Below, in pieces: positions 48,273 through 57,995 of a stretch of 64,000 nucleotides of DNA; position 1 is the first letter of the stretch, and every line of letters begins with the position of its first letter. The stretch is taken from contig NC_012997.1 in assembly GCF_000023025.1 (NCBI RefSeq), forward strand, positions 170,764 through 234,763, read 5' to 3'. The notes below the pieces were generated by a model. That model was not told the origin of the DNA and searched no databases. It worked only from the letters and a program-made list of their open reading frames with translations. The translations under genes were made by a program, and so were the position numbers. This DNA is from Teredinibacter turnerae T7901. GTDB lineage: Bacteria > Pseudomonadota > Gammaproteobacteria > Pseudomonadales > Cellvibrionaceae.

Positions 48273-51200
48273 GGGGGTTACCGTAAAATGCGAACGCTGC
48301 CCAATAATAGGGGTGGTTCCAGCGGGGGTTGCGGGCGAGTGCGAGCTGCGCTTTGCGCAAGGCCGAGGTTGGCTCATCCTGTTCGGTGAGAAGGTTTCGG
48401 TAAAACTGCGCCATGATTTGCGCGGTCGCCCTGTCTTCCACCGGCCAGAGTGACGCTAACACCCGTTTGGCGCCAGCTTCGAAAAATGCCCGCGACAAGC
48501 CCATAGGTCCTTCCCCTGCGAGATTTTTACCCGCCGCCGTGGCGCAGGCGCTGAGTACCACCAGTTCGGCATTTAGCGATGAGTCTCGGATGGTTTGTAT
48601 GCCGAGTTGGCTGTCCGGCTGGGATGCGAAATCCCCATTCAGCGCGATCAGCGAGCGCGAGGGGTAATCCCAATCCAGTCGGGTGTGACTTGCGAAGTGC
48701 ACAATGTCGAATGGCTGAGCGAGCGCCGCTGTGACACCCGCGAGGTCGGCGGCGTGGCCGGCAAGCACGCGCGGTGGATTGGTCGACGGCCAAGCGCGGG
48801 TTATTGCGGCAAGCTCTGCTTCACGCGCCTCTAGCTCCCCGCCGGCCAAATCGGGTGCCACCAATAATATGTGTTCTCGTGACAGGGTAGGGGCTTGCGG
48901 ATGCGACGGGTGTTCGCTGAAGTAATTAAACGTGCTGAGGGATCGGGCGTAGCTGATGTTGTGCGTCAGCAGCAGACGGCTTTCGTTCTGGGGGTTAAAG
49001 AGCGCGGCGAAAGGAACCCTGTGTAGCGCACCATCCGGCACAATCACCAGATTCTGGTATTGATCCAGTTGTGGTGCCACAGATCCGAGGAGATATTCTG
49101 AAAGCCTGCTACCTGCCTGGTAAAGTGCATCGCGATTTCCGGTTTGCGGGTTGAGCTGCGCGAGATACGCATCGATTGCGCCGTGGAGTTCCGGTTCTGC
49201 TGGCAGGGAATACACTTGCTGGTGTCCTGCGCTCAGCTCCCACAAATAACTTTGTCGGGTGCCCATAAAAAAATACAGTAGGGCTGTACCCTCCGGTAAC
49301 TGCGAGAGAGCGTCTTCGAGTGAACGCGATTCCTGCTCGCTGGAGGGAACAGCACTTTCTGGTGTTGCCTGTAAGCGCGCAAGTGTTGTCGCCATGAGGT
49401 CGGCAAAGGGCAGTTGCGCCACCTTGGCCTCGGTATCGGGTACCGGTGTATTTCTTCTGAGCAGTGCATCGAAGAGTGTTCGAGCTTTAAATTTCTCGGC
49501 GACCTGGAGTGCGGCAAGGATATTGGATGGAGACTCTTCACGGGTGATCTGCAATTGCAAGTCGTACAGTGAGCGCTGTAGTGCTAAAAACTGGCGGCGC
49601 ATGTCGTCACGTTGCAAGTCATCCCGCAAGGTTTCGATTGAGTGAGTCGCAGCCGCAATGATAGCCAGAGCTTCACTCGCAAACCCCTCATGCCAGCGGG
49701 CGCTTGCCAATACAAAGCGGGCACTCAGCATACCCAGATCGTCCTGGTCGCGGGTGAATTGGGTCACCGCTGCACGCGCATTTGCGGCGGCGTCACGCCA
49801 GTTTTGCAGGCAAAGGTGAATCTTTGCTGTCAGCAGTGGAGCGCTATTCACGCTGCCCGGATCAGTGAGGCTTGTTAGTGCGTGCTGTGCATCCGTGCAC
49901 TGGCCGGCGTTCAGGTGAGCCTCGGCCAGAGTTTCCGAGTAATGGCGACGATCCAGCGGGGCCTCACTTAAATGTCGTTGGGCAAGGCGTAAAAATTCTG
50001 CACTGGTATCGGGTTTGCCCTGCAGTGAAAACAACCGCGCCTGATTTAAGTAGACGGTTTTCAGCTCCCGGTTTGCGCCGCTTAGTTGATACAGAGTTTG
50101 CGCTTTTTGGTAGAGCGCTTCGCTTTCCTGCACGCTGCCAAGCTCCATTGCGATACGCGCTAACGCTGCTGTAATGTGTGCCTGCCAAATAGGCGCCTTC
50201 AGCGCTAGCGCTTCCCGCTCGGCGCGCGCAAGCAGTGATTGTGCGTAAAAATAGCGGCCGCGCAAAGCGCTGACAACGCCGAGGTAGTATGCGGATTGCA
50301 TCTGCAGGGCAAGGTCAGTCGTTTCACTGCTGAAGCTAAGTGCGAGTTGATGGCTTGCCGCTGCCTGATCGAGGTGTTTGTTGATGCGGTGGAGAAAGCC
50401 GACGCCGTTGAGAATGCGGGCAACCTGCGCCACGTCGTCAATTTTATCCAGCTTAGCACTTGCGCGCGCTATTGCAGCTGCGTGCTTTTCCAGTTGCTCT
50501 GTATGCAAAAAAAGTTCGGCGCGTACCAGTTCGGCTTGTGCGCTGAGGGTGTAAAACACGTGTGTGTCGGTTGTTTGAACTCTTGTAAGGGTTTGCTCAA
50601 GTTCGCGCAAATACTGTTGGGTGAGCGCAGTGTCGTCCTGGGCGAGCGCCTCATGCAACTGCATAAACTGTATTTGTGCCAACGCGGGCCAGGCTTTAAA
50701 TTGTCGAGCCTGACTCGCTAATTGGGTGAACGCTGTGGAATTTGCAGAGGTACTCTCGGCGGCGTGCAGCGCGAGAAATTGCGCGTTGAGTTTTTCAATT
50801 GATGGGGGTAGTGCCTGCCATTGCTGAACGGCCAACGCGAAGTGCTGGCTAATATCTGTTGGCGATACACTTAGCTCCTTGCGGCGTGCGAATTCCAAGG
50901 CCGTGTCCGCGTCGCAAAAGGCCGGTTCGCGTTGGCAGTCTGTTACCTGCGACTCCAGCGTAAGGGCCGCTGGCGCTTGGTGCCGCGGAACGACATCCAC
51001 TTCAATAGCGCAGGGCGCGCAGTCGCTGTCGGTTAAGCTCAGGCGGTGGCGATACAGCAGGTCAGCATGTCGATTCGCAAATAAATCCTCGCCTAAATGA
51101 TTAAAAACCTGAATCCGCAAGCTGGCGTGTTCGGGTTGAAATTGAAGCGTAAGGCGCTGCCCGTGAGGTACGGAAATCGTTTTGTGAAAGCGATTGTTCT

Positions 51201-51330
51201 CTGGCTCGAACAGGATGCGTTCAGATTGCATGCTGGTGTCAGCTGGAAGATTTTCATCTGCAAAACACAGTGCCGCCGCAGTGAGGGCGCTCGACGTTAC
51301 AGCGATAATCAGCAGACGGGGTTGTAACAT
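48262..51330 (-). CDS. Exported TPR-CHAT caspase-like protease protein
   Basis: 1022 aa from ATG 51330 (51375 also possible). A likely signal peptide (PRLLIIAVTSSALTAAALCFA) leads to a beta-rich first ~140 residues, then a long TPR-type helical array (about 160-640), and a C-terminal CHAT domain. The CHAT Cys-His dyad is intact: H882 in VHFASHTRLD and C929 in LVVLSACATAAG. The closing signature GEGPMGLSRAFFEAGAKRVLASLWPV..RATAQIM and PYYWAAFAFYG is complete. CHAT domains are clan CD proteases related to caspases and separase. First gene of the leftward cluster with sigma and anti-sigma-like genes. Confidence 0.85.
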   Translation of the reverse strand: MLQPRLLIIAVTSSALTAAALCFADENLPADTSMQSERILFEPENNRFHKTISVPHGQRLTLQFQPEHASLRIQVFNHLGEDLFANRHADLLYRHRLSLTDSDCAPCAIEVDVVPRHQAPAALTLESQVTDCQREPAFCDADTALEFARRKELSVSPTDISQHFALAVQQWQALPPSIEKLNAQFLALHAAESTSANSTAFTQLASQARQFKAWPALAQIQFMQLHEALAQDDTALTQQYLRELEQTLTRVQTTDTHVFYTLSAQAELVRAELFLHTEQLEKHAAAIARASAKLDKIDDVAQVARILNGVGFLHRINKHLDQAAASHQLALSFSSETTDLALQMQSAYYLGVVSALRGRYFYAQSLLARAEREALALKAPIWQAHITAALARIAMELGSVQESEALYQKAQTLYQLSGANRELKTVYLNQARLFSLQGKPDTSAEFLRLAQRHLSEAPLDRRHYSETLAEAHLNAGQCTDAQHALTSLTDPGSVNSAPLLTAKIHLCLQNWRDAAANARAAVTQFTRDQDDLGMLSARFVLASARWHEGFASEALAIIAAATHSIETLRDDLQRDDMRRQFLALQRSLYDLQLQITREESPSNILAALQVAEKFKARTLFDALLRRNTPVPDTEAKVAQLPFADLMATTLARLQATPESAVPSSEQESRSLEDALSQLPEGTALLYFFMGTRQSYLWELSAGHQQVYSLPAEPELHGAIDAYLAQLNPQTGNRDALYQAGSRLSEYLLGSVAPQLDQYQNLVIVPDGALHRVPFAALFNPQNESRLLLTHNISYARSLSTFNYFSEHPSHPQAPTLSREHILLVAPDLAGGELEAREAELAAITRAWPSTNPPRVLAGHAADLAGVTAALAQPFDIVHFASHTRLDWDYPSRSLIALNGDFASQPDSQLGIQTIRDSSLNAELVVLSACATAAGKNLAGEGPMGLSRAFFEAGAKRVLASLWPVEDRATAQIMAQFYRNLLTEQDEPTSALRKAQLALARNPRWNHPYYWAAFAFYGNPHAF

Positions 51331-51484
51331 GGCATGGCACGGTAAGATGATTACCCGTGCCATTCTGCCAGTCATGGCGTAGGCGTACTAGAAAAATTTC
51401 ATCGCTTGGCGCAGCCGTTGAGTGTTGGAGTGGCTCAATGTTGTCGCAGCAATTGCGCGCAAGCTTATCGGTATAGTGCATGTG

Positions 51485-51919
51485 TTAATTAGTTTTCGCG
51501 TCGTCGTAACTGTTGCGCAGCACTGGGTCTGCGTGCAGGTACTGAATAAATTCCCAGTCATTCCCGTCGGGGTCGGCGAAATAGATACGCTTGCGTGCAG
51601 GGTGAAAGTTCTCGATGGTGGTTTCTGTATAGCCCGCCTTTAATAGACGCTTGCGCAGGTTTGCCACCTCTTCCTCAACCACAATACCCACGTGGTTCAA
51701 CCCTGGTGTATTGCCATAGTTTTTGCGTGCGTTTGCGGCTTCGGTTGCCTGGTAAAGCGCAAAGTAGTGTTGCTCGTCACCGATATGCAACCAGCGCTCG
51801 TCGCAGCTGGTGCCACTGTCAAATCGCACTTTAAAGGCGGGTATTGCAGTTGAAATAAACTCAGCAATGGCGTCGAGTTGAGTTACGTGAATATTTAAAT
51901 GTTCCAGATAAGCTTTCAT
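51485..51919 (-). CDS. VOC-family (glyoxalase-like) protein
   Basis: 144 aa. Two beta-alpha-beta-beta-beta modules: LEHLNIHVTQLDAIAEFI with an N-terminal His, and a second module GLNHVGIVVEEEVANLRKRLLKAGY ending in YFADPDGNDWEFIQYL with the metal-ligand Glu. Family members include glyoxalase I, dioxygenases and drug-binding proteins. Divergent from an XRE-cupin regulator, which may control it. Confidence 0.8.
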   Translation of the reverse strand: MKAYLEHLNIHVTQLDAIAEFISTAIPAFKVRFDSGTSCDERWLHIGDEQHYFALYQATEAANARKNYGNTPGLNHVGIVVEEEVANLRKRLLKAGYTETTIENFHPARKRIYFADPDGNDWEFIQYLHADPVLRNSYDDAKTN

Positions 51920-52016
51920 AGATATTGCTCCGTTGGTCGTGAAGCGGCATTATCATTTGCTTCGATAAATTATTAACTTAAATGTTGATTTAATAGCAGG
52001 AGGTTGGCGATCTGTC

Positions 52017-52574
52017 ATGAAACTGGAAACGCTAGCGCGCAACCTTGCGGGCAACGTGCGGCAACTGCGCAGTGAGCGAGGTTTTACGCAACAACAAATG
52101 GCCACATTGGCGCAAATACCCCGACCGACCTGGGCCAGCATTGAATCGGGTGCCGCCAACCCAACGCTTTCGGTGCTGAGTAAATTGGCGAATGCGTTGC
52201 AGGTGAGTATCGAAGAGCTGGTAAGCGCGCCTCGCTCCCAGGCTGCATTTTTTGCGGCGGGCTTTGGCCCACACCGCAAGCGGCGCGGCGGTATATTTAG
52301 CCCCATGGTGCCTGAACTCGTGCCCGGTGTGGAAATCTCCCGGCTTCAGATCGAGCCTGCGGCGACGGTACAGGGTGCACCGCACACCCACGGTACGCGA
52401 GAGTATCTCACTTGCGAGCGCGGGAAGCTGGAGTTGCGGCTCGACGATGGCAGCTGGTTTCTCCTTCCAGGCGACGCCGTTGCGTTTCGAGGCGACCAAA
52501 AACATGCCTACGTTAATTGTCTTCACAATGAACCCTCGATTGCGTTTTCTGTCGTGTGTTTCGCCCCAAATTAA
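52017..52574 (+). CDS. XRE-family regulator with C-terminal cupin
   Basis: 185 aa. N-terminal HTH_3 domain (LRSERGFTQQQMATLAQIPRPTWASIESGAANPTLSVLSKLANALQVSIEEL), C-terminal cupin (about 105-182; HTHGTREYLTCERGKLELRL, LLPGDAVAFRGDQKHAYVN). This is the usual layout of small-molecule-sensing regulators such as PuuR. AGGAGG lies about 12 nt upstream of ATG 52017. It is divergent from the VOC gene with 97 bp between them. Confidence 0.9.
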   Translation: MKLETLARNLAGNVRQLRSERGFTQQQMATLAQIPRPTWASIESGAANPTLSVLSKLANALQVSIEELVSAPRSQAAFFAAGFGPHRKRRGGIFSPMVPELVPGVEISRLQIEPAATVQGAPHTHGTREYLTCERGKLELRLDDGSWFLLPGDAVAFRGDQKHAYVNCLHNEPSIAFSVVCFAPN

Positions 52575-52660
52575 GCGCCAGGCCTGCTGCTGAGTGGGGT
52601 TGCGAGGCTAGTGCGCCATTCATTTGCTAGACTCAAAGAGCCTGACTGGCTGGGAGTGGC

Positions 52661-54085
52661 ATGAGAGTGGAACATTTGGACAGAAAGGAAAAATCAACCC
52701 ATTATCTGGCGCGCGAACTTGCTGAAATAATTCGAGTCGACCCTGAGTTGTTCGATTTTATCGATCGCTATGTTTTCGACGGACTGTGGTATTGGAATCT
52801 GCAAAAACCGGAAGACGAGTGGATGAGTCCGCAGTTCTGGCTCACGTTAGGCTATGCGCCTGAAGAAAAGAAACACCTGGCCGCGGAGTGGCAAGACATT
52901 ATCGATCCGGACGACCTGCTTGTTGCCCAGCAAAACTTCGAGCAGCATTGTAAAGACCCGGGTCATCCCTACGACCAGATTGTGCGCTACACCCACCAGA
53001 GTGGCGAAACTGTGTGGCTGCGGTGCCGGGGCTTTGCGATTCGTGATGCAGAGGGCGTGGCGACCCGCATGCTGGGCATCCATACCAATGTCTCTCGCCT
53101 GAAGCATATTGAAGAGCGCTATAAAAAAATTATCGCCACCATGGACCGTGTTTATGCTGATCTGCGTGTCGCACTAGACGAGAGTGAGCAGCTGTTCGAA
53201 ACAATTCCCGATGCAATTTTACAGGTGGATCAGGATGGTCGAATAGTGAAAAGTAACTCGCGGGCGACAGAAATGTTTGGCTATTCAGCCTCGCATTTAC
53301 AGGAGCTGACGGTTGAAGATTTGGTGCCAGACGCGATTCGAATAAAGCATTCAAAGTTACGCCATCGTTTTCAGGATGCGCCGGAAGTCCGTGAGATGGG
53401 CAACGATGCGATGAACCTCAGTGCGGTTACCAAAAGTGGAAAGGAAATTTTCGTCGACATTCGCCTGAGCCCATACAACACCAAATATGGTCTGCATACA
53501 ATTGCGGTAGTACGCGACATTACCGAGCGTAGAAAAATGGTGTCGCGCCTTAAAGCCCAGGAGGAAGAAGAGCAAAAGCTGTTTAAACTATCCAGCACAG
53601 ATTCTATGACTGGAGTTTTTAATCGGGGATATTTTTTAGAACTTGCGAATCGCGCTCATCACCAAGGAGAAAGATACGACCATAATTTTTGCGTGATGAT
53701 GCTGGATGTGGATAATTTTAAATCCATCAACGATCGCTTTGGCCATGCGGAAGGGGATCGGGCACTAACGCAAATTGGGAATATTCTGAAAAACTCAGTG
53801 CGTAAAACCGATATTATCGGCCGGGTTGGTGGCGAAGAGTTTGCCATTGTGTTGCCCGAGTCCAGTATTGACCAGGGTGTGGTTCTCGCCGATAAAATTC
53901 TCTACAACATTGAAGACGCACGAATGCATAGTGACGACCCGGATGGTCTGGGTGGTTGCCCGACCTTGAGTATAGGTCTTGTCGCCAAGGGCGATGAAAA
54001 TGAAACCTTTAATGAATTGCTTTACCGCGCAGATCAGCTTTTGTACAAAGCGAAGCACACGGGTAAAGCCAAGGTGGTTTACTAG
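52661..54085 (+). CDS. PAS-PAS-GGDEF diguanylate cyclase
   Basis: 474 aa, no membrane segment. PAS1 (about 37-150) contains GLWYWNL, MSPQFWLTLGY and a PAC-like VWLRCRGFAIRD. PAS2 (about 178-295) runs from LFETIPDAILQVDQDGRIV to VVRDITERR. The C-terminal GGDEF domain (about 310-474) has DSMTGVFNRGYF, MMLDVDNFKSINDRFGHAEGD and the active-site GGEEF at 390-394. It should make c-di-GMP from 2 GTP. No RxxD inhibitory site is visible five residues before GGEEF. No EAL partner nearby. Confidence 0.92.
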   Translation: MRVEHLDRKEKSTHYLARELAEIIRVDPELFDFIDRYVFDGLWYWNLQKPEDEWMSPQFWLTLGYAPEEKKHLAAEWQDIIDPDDLLVAQQNFEQHCKDPGHPYDQIVRYTHQSGETVWLRCRGFAIRDAEGVATRMLGIHTNVSRLKHIEERYKKIIATMDRVYADLRVALDESEQLFETIPDAILQVDQDGRIVKSNSRATEMFGYSASHLQELTVEDLVPDAIRIKHSKLRHRFQDAPEVREMGNDAMNLSAVTKSGKEIFVDIRLSPYNTKYGLHTIAVVRDITERRKMVSRLKAQEEEEQKLFKLSSTDSMTGVFNRGYFLELANRAHHQGERYDHNFCVMMLDVDNFKSINDRFGHAEGDRALTQIGNILKNSVRKTDIIGRVGGEEFAIVLPESSIDQGVVLADKILYNIEDARMHSDDPDGLGGCPTLSIGLVAKGDENETFNELLYRADQLLYKAKHTGKAKVVY

Positions 54086-54104
54086 GGCCTAGGGCCTGGT
54101 GACA

Positions 54105-55565
54105 CTAAAGACCCAACTCATCCCAAATTGCGTCAACTTTTGACTTTATATCCGCATCCATTTCGATAGGCACGCCCCACTCGCGGGTGGTTTCTCCCGG
54201 CCATTTATTGGTGGCATCAATGCCCATTTTGGAACCCAGGCCGGAAACCGGTGAAGCGAAATCGAGATAGTCGATGGGGGTATTGTCGATGAGGGTGGTG
54301 TCGCGAGTCGGGTCCACCCGTGTGGTCAGCGCCCAGATAACATCTTCCCAGCGCCGCGCATTAACATCGTCGTCGGTCACAATCACAAATTTGGTGTACA
54401 TAAATTGCCGTAGAAATGACCACACACCTAACATCACGCGTTTGGCGTGGCCCGGGTATTGTTTTTTGATGGTGACCACCGCCAGCCGATAACTGCAGCC
54501 TTCCGGCGGTAAATAGAAATCGACAATCTCGGGAAATTGTTTTTTTAACAGTGGTACAAATACTTCGTTGAGCGCGACACCGAGCACCGCGGGTTCGTCA
54601 GGGGGGCGGCCGGTGTAGGTGCTGTGATAAATGGGTTCTTTGCGATGGGTAATGCGCTCTACGGTAAATACCGGGAATTGATCCACTTCATTGTAGTAGC
54701 CGGTGTGGTCACCAAATGGGCCTTCGTCGGCCATATCACCTGGTGCTAAATAGCCTTCCAAAATAAATTCCGCTGAGGCAGGCACCTGCAGTGCATTGCC
54801 GAGACTTTTCGTCACTTCGGTTTTACTGCCGCGAAGCAGACCGGCGAAAGCATACTCGCTGAGGGTATCCGGCACCGGCGTGACAGCGCCAAGAATTGTG
54901 GCCGGGTCTGCTCCCAGTGCAACGGAAACGGGAAAGTTTTCCCCCGGATGTTCCGCCTGCCATTCACGAAAATCCAAAGCGCCACCGCGGTGGCTCAACC
55001 AGCGCATAATCAACCGGTTTTTACCGATCAATTGCATGCGGTATATCCCGAGATTCTGGCGTTCTTTGTGCGGCCCGCGGGTAATCACCAACGGCCAAGT
55101 GACCAGTGGTGCCGCATCGCCCGGCCAACAGGTTTGGATCGGCAGTTTATGCAGATCGACGTCATCACCCTCCAGTACCACTTGTTGGCAAGCAGCCCGG
55201 CTCACTTGCTTGGGTGCCATATTCAAAACCTGTTTAAAGATCGGTAATTTTTCCCAAGCGTCTTTCATGCCTTTGGGCGGTTCCGGTTCTTTCAAAAACG
55301 CCAGCAACTCTCCGACTTCGCGCAGTGCCGCAACTGATTCCTGCCCCATACCGAGAGCGACGCGTTCCGGTGTGCCGAATAAATTGCCCAGCAGGGGAAT
55401 ATCCGACCCTTCAACGTTTTCAAACAATAACGCCGGGCCTCCTACGCGCAGGGTGCGGTCGCATATTTCGGTGATTTCTAGGTGAGCGCTAACCGGGTGA
55501 GATATGCGCTTAAGTTCACCACGCTTTTCGAGCAGCGCGATAAAGTCTCGTAGGTCTTTAAACAT
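54105..55565 (-). CDS. ubiD: UbiD, prenylated-FMN 4-hydroxy-3-polyprenylbenzoate decarboxylase
   Basis: 486 aa (E. coli 497). Third step of ubiquinone synthesis, requiring prenyl-FMN from UbiX. Conserved parts: [21 protein letters not shown]-terminus, [25 protein letters not shown], the catalytic E..R..E region [12 protein letters not shown], and [17 protein letters not shown] near the C-terminus. Rho lies upstream in the same direction, beyond a palindrome cluster; rho-ubiD order is as in Pseudomonas. Confidence 0.96.
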   Translation of the reverse strand: MFKDLRDFIALLEKRGELKRISHPVSAHLEITEICDRTLRVGGPALLFENVEGSDIPLLGNLFGTPERVALGMGQESVAALREVGELLAFLKEPEPPKGMKDAWEKLPIFKQVLNMAPKQVSRAACQQVVLEGDDVDLHKLPIQTCWPGDAAPLVTWPLVITRGPHKERQNLGIYRMQLIGKNRLIMRWLSHRGGALDFREWQAEHPGENFPVSVALGADPATILGAVTPVPDTLSEYAFAGLLRGSKTEVTKSLGNALQVPASAEFILEGYLAPGDMADEGPFGDHTGYYNEVDQFPVFTVERITHRKEPIYHSTYTGRPPDEPAVLGVALNEVFVPLLKKQFPEIVDFYLPPEGCSYRLAVVTIKKQYPGHAKRVMLGVWSFLRQFMYTKFVIVTDDDVNARRWEDVIWALTTRVDPTRDTTLIDNTPIDYLDFASPVSGLGSKMGIDATNKWPGETTREWGVPIEMDADIKSKVDAIWDELGL

Positions 55566-55568
55566 AAT

Positions 55569-55881
55569 GCACTTCGTGCGGAGCGCTCACGACGTTCTTT
55601 TCGAGCAGCAAGTCTCTTCAGGATGGTCGCCATAGGCGACTGCCGGAAACAGGAGCGTTCTCGCTTTATTGGAATGAATGGCAAAGAATAGTGGTACGTA
55701 CTTTAGCACGTAATGGATGAGGAGAAGGGGTGGCGGGGTTTCATGTAAGCAATTGGTTTTAATATTTTTCCAGAAGGTCGCTTTGCGACCGTTCCAGCCG
55801 CCGCCGATGGCGGCGTCCCTGAAGCGGGCATGGCCCGCGCTCCAGAAGGCGGCTCTGCCGCCGTTCCACTGCGCAAAGCGC
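55569..55881. repeat. Cluster of stem-triloop palindromes between rho and ubiD
   Basis: Several short perfect hairpins with 3-nt loops are packed here: 55626-55640 (GTCGCC/GGCGAC, loop ATA), 55776-55790 (GGTCGC/GCGACC, TTT), 55799-55815 (7-bp stem, GAT), 55824-55838 (GCGGGC/GCCCGC, ATG), 55848-55862 (GGCGGC/GCCGCC, TCT). Smaller ones lie at 55569-55579 and 55871-55881. Three (55776, 55824, 55848) share similar flanks: GAA just left of the stem and G(T/C)TCCA just right. Conserved flanks with different but self-complementary stems suggest a REP-like family selected for structure. No transposase is nearby. Confidence 0.7.
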
Positions 55882-55887
55882 GCTGGC

Positions 55888-57147
55888 TTATTTCGATTTC
55901 ATCGACAAGAAAAATTCGTCGTTGGTTTTGAAACCTTTTAAGCGGTCAACCAGAAACTCGGTTGCAGCGATATCTTCCATATCGTGCAGCAGCTTGCGGA
56001 GAATCCACACGCGCGACAGTTCGTCTTCGCGCATCAACAGGTCTTCACGACGGGTGCCGGAGCGACGAATGTTGATCGCCGGGTACACGCGTTTTTCGGC
56101 CACTTTACGGTCCAGGTGCAATTCCAGGTTACCGGTACCTTTAAACTCTTCGTAAATAACTTCGTCCATTTTGGAGCCGGTATCGATCAGCGCGGTCGCG
56201 ACGATTGACAGGCTGCCGCCTTCTTCAATATTTCGCGCAGCGCCGAAGAAACGCTTGGGGCGCTCCAGAGCGTGGGCATCGACACCACCGGTGAGTACTT
56301 TACCGGAGGAAGGAATTACGGTGTTGTACGCACGGGCAAGACGGGTAATGGAATCCAACAGAATAACGACATCTTTTTTGTGTTCGACAAGTCGTTTCGC
56401 GCGTTCGATAACCATTTCGGCAACTTGCACGTGGCGCGAAGGCGGCTCGTCAAATGTGGACGCAACCACTTCGCCGCGCACAGAGCGCTGCATTTCAGTT
56501 ACTTCTTCCGGACGTTCATCAATGAGCAGAACAATCAAGTGACATTCAGGATTGTTGCGGGTGATGGCCTGTGCAACATTCTGCATCATGATGGTTTTAC
56601 CGGCTTTTGGCGGTGCGACGATCAAGCCGCGCTGGCCTTTGCCGATTGGCGAAATTAAATCGATGATACGGCCGGTTAAATCTTCGGAAGAACCATTGCC
56701 GGTTTCCAGTACCAAACGGCTGGTGGGGAACAGGGGGGTGAGGTTTTCGAAGAGGATTTTGTTGCGGGAGTTTTCTGGCTTATCGAAATTAATTTCGTTG
56801 ACTTTTAACAATGCGAAGTAGCGCTCACCTTCTTTTGGCGGGCGAATTTTTCCGGCAATGCTGTCGCCGGTGCGCAAGTTAAAGCGGCGGATCTGGCTGG
56901 GCGATACGTAGATATCGTCTGGACCAGCGAGATAGCTGGAGCCGGAAGAACGCAAAAAGCCGAAACCATCCTGCAGAATTTCCAGCACACCATCACCGTA
57001 AATGTCTTCACCGCTGCGTGCGTGACGTTTGAGAATGTTAAAAATCACATCTTGTTTGCGGGAACGGGCGAGACTTTCCATGCCCATTTCTTTCGCGATA
57101 TCGATAAGCTCTTCAATGGGTTTTGTTTTGAGATCGGTGAGGTTCAT
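55888..57147 (-). CDS. rho: Transcription termination factor Rho
   Basis: 419 aa, identical in length to E. coli Rho, from ATG 57147; the longer frame adds 12 residues. RNA-dependent ATPase hexamer that ends transcripts. N-terminal [18 protein letters not shown]-binding DGFGFLRS, Walker A APPKAGKT, Walker [17 protein letters not shown], and the Q/R-loop regions [19 protein letters not shown] are all present. Preceded by a 422-bp leader region, which could include Rho autoregulation. Confidence 0.98.
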   Translation of the reverse strand: MNLTDLKTKPIEELIDIAKEMGMESLARSRKQDVIFNILKRHARSGEDIYGDGVLEILQDGFGFLRSSGSSYLAGPDDIYVSPSQIRRFNLRTGDSIAGKIRPPKEGERYFALLKVNEINFDKPENSRNKILFENLTPLFPTSRLVLETGNGSSEDLTGRIIDLISPIGKGQRGLIVAPPKAGKTIMMQNVAQAITRNNPECHLIVLLIDERPEEVTEMQRSVRGEVVASTFDEPPSRHVQVAEMVIERAKRLVEHKKDVVILLDSITRLARAYNTVIPSSGKVLTGGVDAHALERPKRFFGAARNIEEGGSLSIVATALIDTGSKMDEVIYEEFKGTGNLELHLDRKVAEKRVYPAINIRRSGTRREDLLMREDELSRVWILRKLLHDMEDIAATEFLVDRLKGFKTNDEFFLSMKSK

Positions 57148-57569
57148 AAGATTTTTACGATGAGATGCTGGTTGCTGGAGCAAATAATTGTTTTTATCGA
57201 GGCTGACTACTATTCAATTTAGCAGCTAGGGCGACGATTATCGGGTTATTTATCCTGGTGTTATTGTCTGATGGCAAATCGCTATCAAAATCGCGGAAAG
57301 TTAAGCTGAAAGCTTGGAGACTGTGCGGCGTGTACCACAACAGAGCAGGGTTACAGGGCACAGGTTCGGCAAGTTAAGGGTGCGATCCGAATAGGATGAA
57401 TGCCTTCACGAGGTTCCGGTCATCGGGTAACTGGTTTCGGGGTATGAATGACAGCAGGAGAGATGAGCGGAAGAGCTACCTTGCGAGACGTTTGCAGTAT
57501 AGCCACAAAATTTGGTGCTTGCAAAGAGTAATGGCACAAGTGGTAAAAACCGCTCGTGCCACAGGAGCT
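57148..57569. other. 422-bp region between trxA and rho
   Basis: Holds the rho promoter and leader and, near its trxA end, a long hairpin (57533-57560). No gene seen. Confidence 0.4.
57533..57560 (-). terminator. Hairpin just downstream of trxA
   Basis: Arms 57533-57544 and 57549-57560 form a 12-position stem with loop TTTT on the minus strand and one or two non-Watson-Crick pairs. It begins 10 nt after the trxA stop. No T-run after the stem, so it may act as a weak terminator or 3'-end stabiliser. Confidence 0.45.
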
Positions 57570-57896
57570 TTACACGTTGGCGTCGATAAACTCTTTAAGT
57601 TGCGCTTTGGATAATGCGCCAACTTTGGTGCCTTCTGCGCTGCCATTTTTAAAGATGATAAGGGTCGGAATACCGCGAATGTTGAATTTTGCCGGGGTTT
57701 CTTTGTTGGCATCAACATCCATTTTGCAGATTTTGATTTTGCCTTCGTATTCCTGGGCCAGTTCGTCGAGAACCGGAGCGATCATTTTGCACGGTCCACA
57801 CCAGGCTGCCCAGAAATCTACCAGGACAGGGCCGTCAGCGGTCAGTACATCTTGTTCAAAGCTTGCATCGCTAGTGTGAACGATCGCGTCACTCAT
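57570..57896 (-). CDS. trxA: Thioredoxin 1
   Basis: 108 aa (E. coli 109). Disulfide reductase of the cytoplasm. Active site WCGPCK with C33 and C36. Other conserved parts: [24 protein letters not shown], cis-Pro in [12 protein letters not shown]. Between ppk and rho, the neighbourhood found in pseudomonads. Confidence 0.98.
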   Translation of the reverse strand: MSDAIVHTSDASFEQDVLTADGPVLVDFWAAWCGPCKMIAPVLDELAQEYEGKIKICKMDVDANKETPAKFNIRGIPTLIIFKNGSAEGTKVGALSKAQLKEFIDANV

Positions 57897-57995
57897 AGTT
57901 GATTTCTCCAGAAAGGTGAGTAGGGAGGGAAGGTCGCTAATAATAAGGATAGCGGCTACCGGTTACAAGGCCATAGGGTCAATTGAGCGGGCCTA

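Noticed and set aside
48262-51330. CHAT protein as part of a type III-E CRISPR (craspase) system
   Set aside because: No CRISPR repeats, no gRAMP/Cas7-11 and no Cas1/Cas2 in the window; the protein has a signal peptide.
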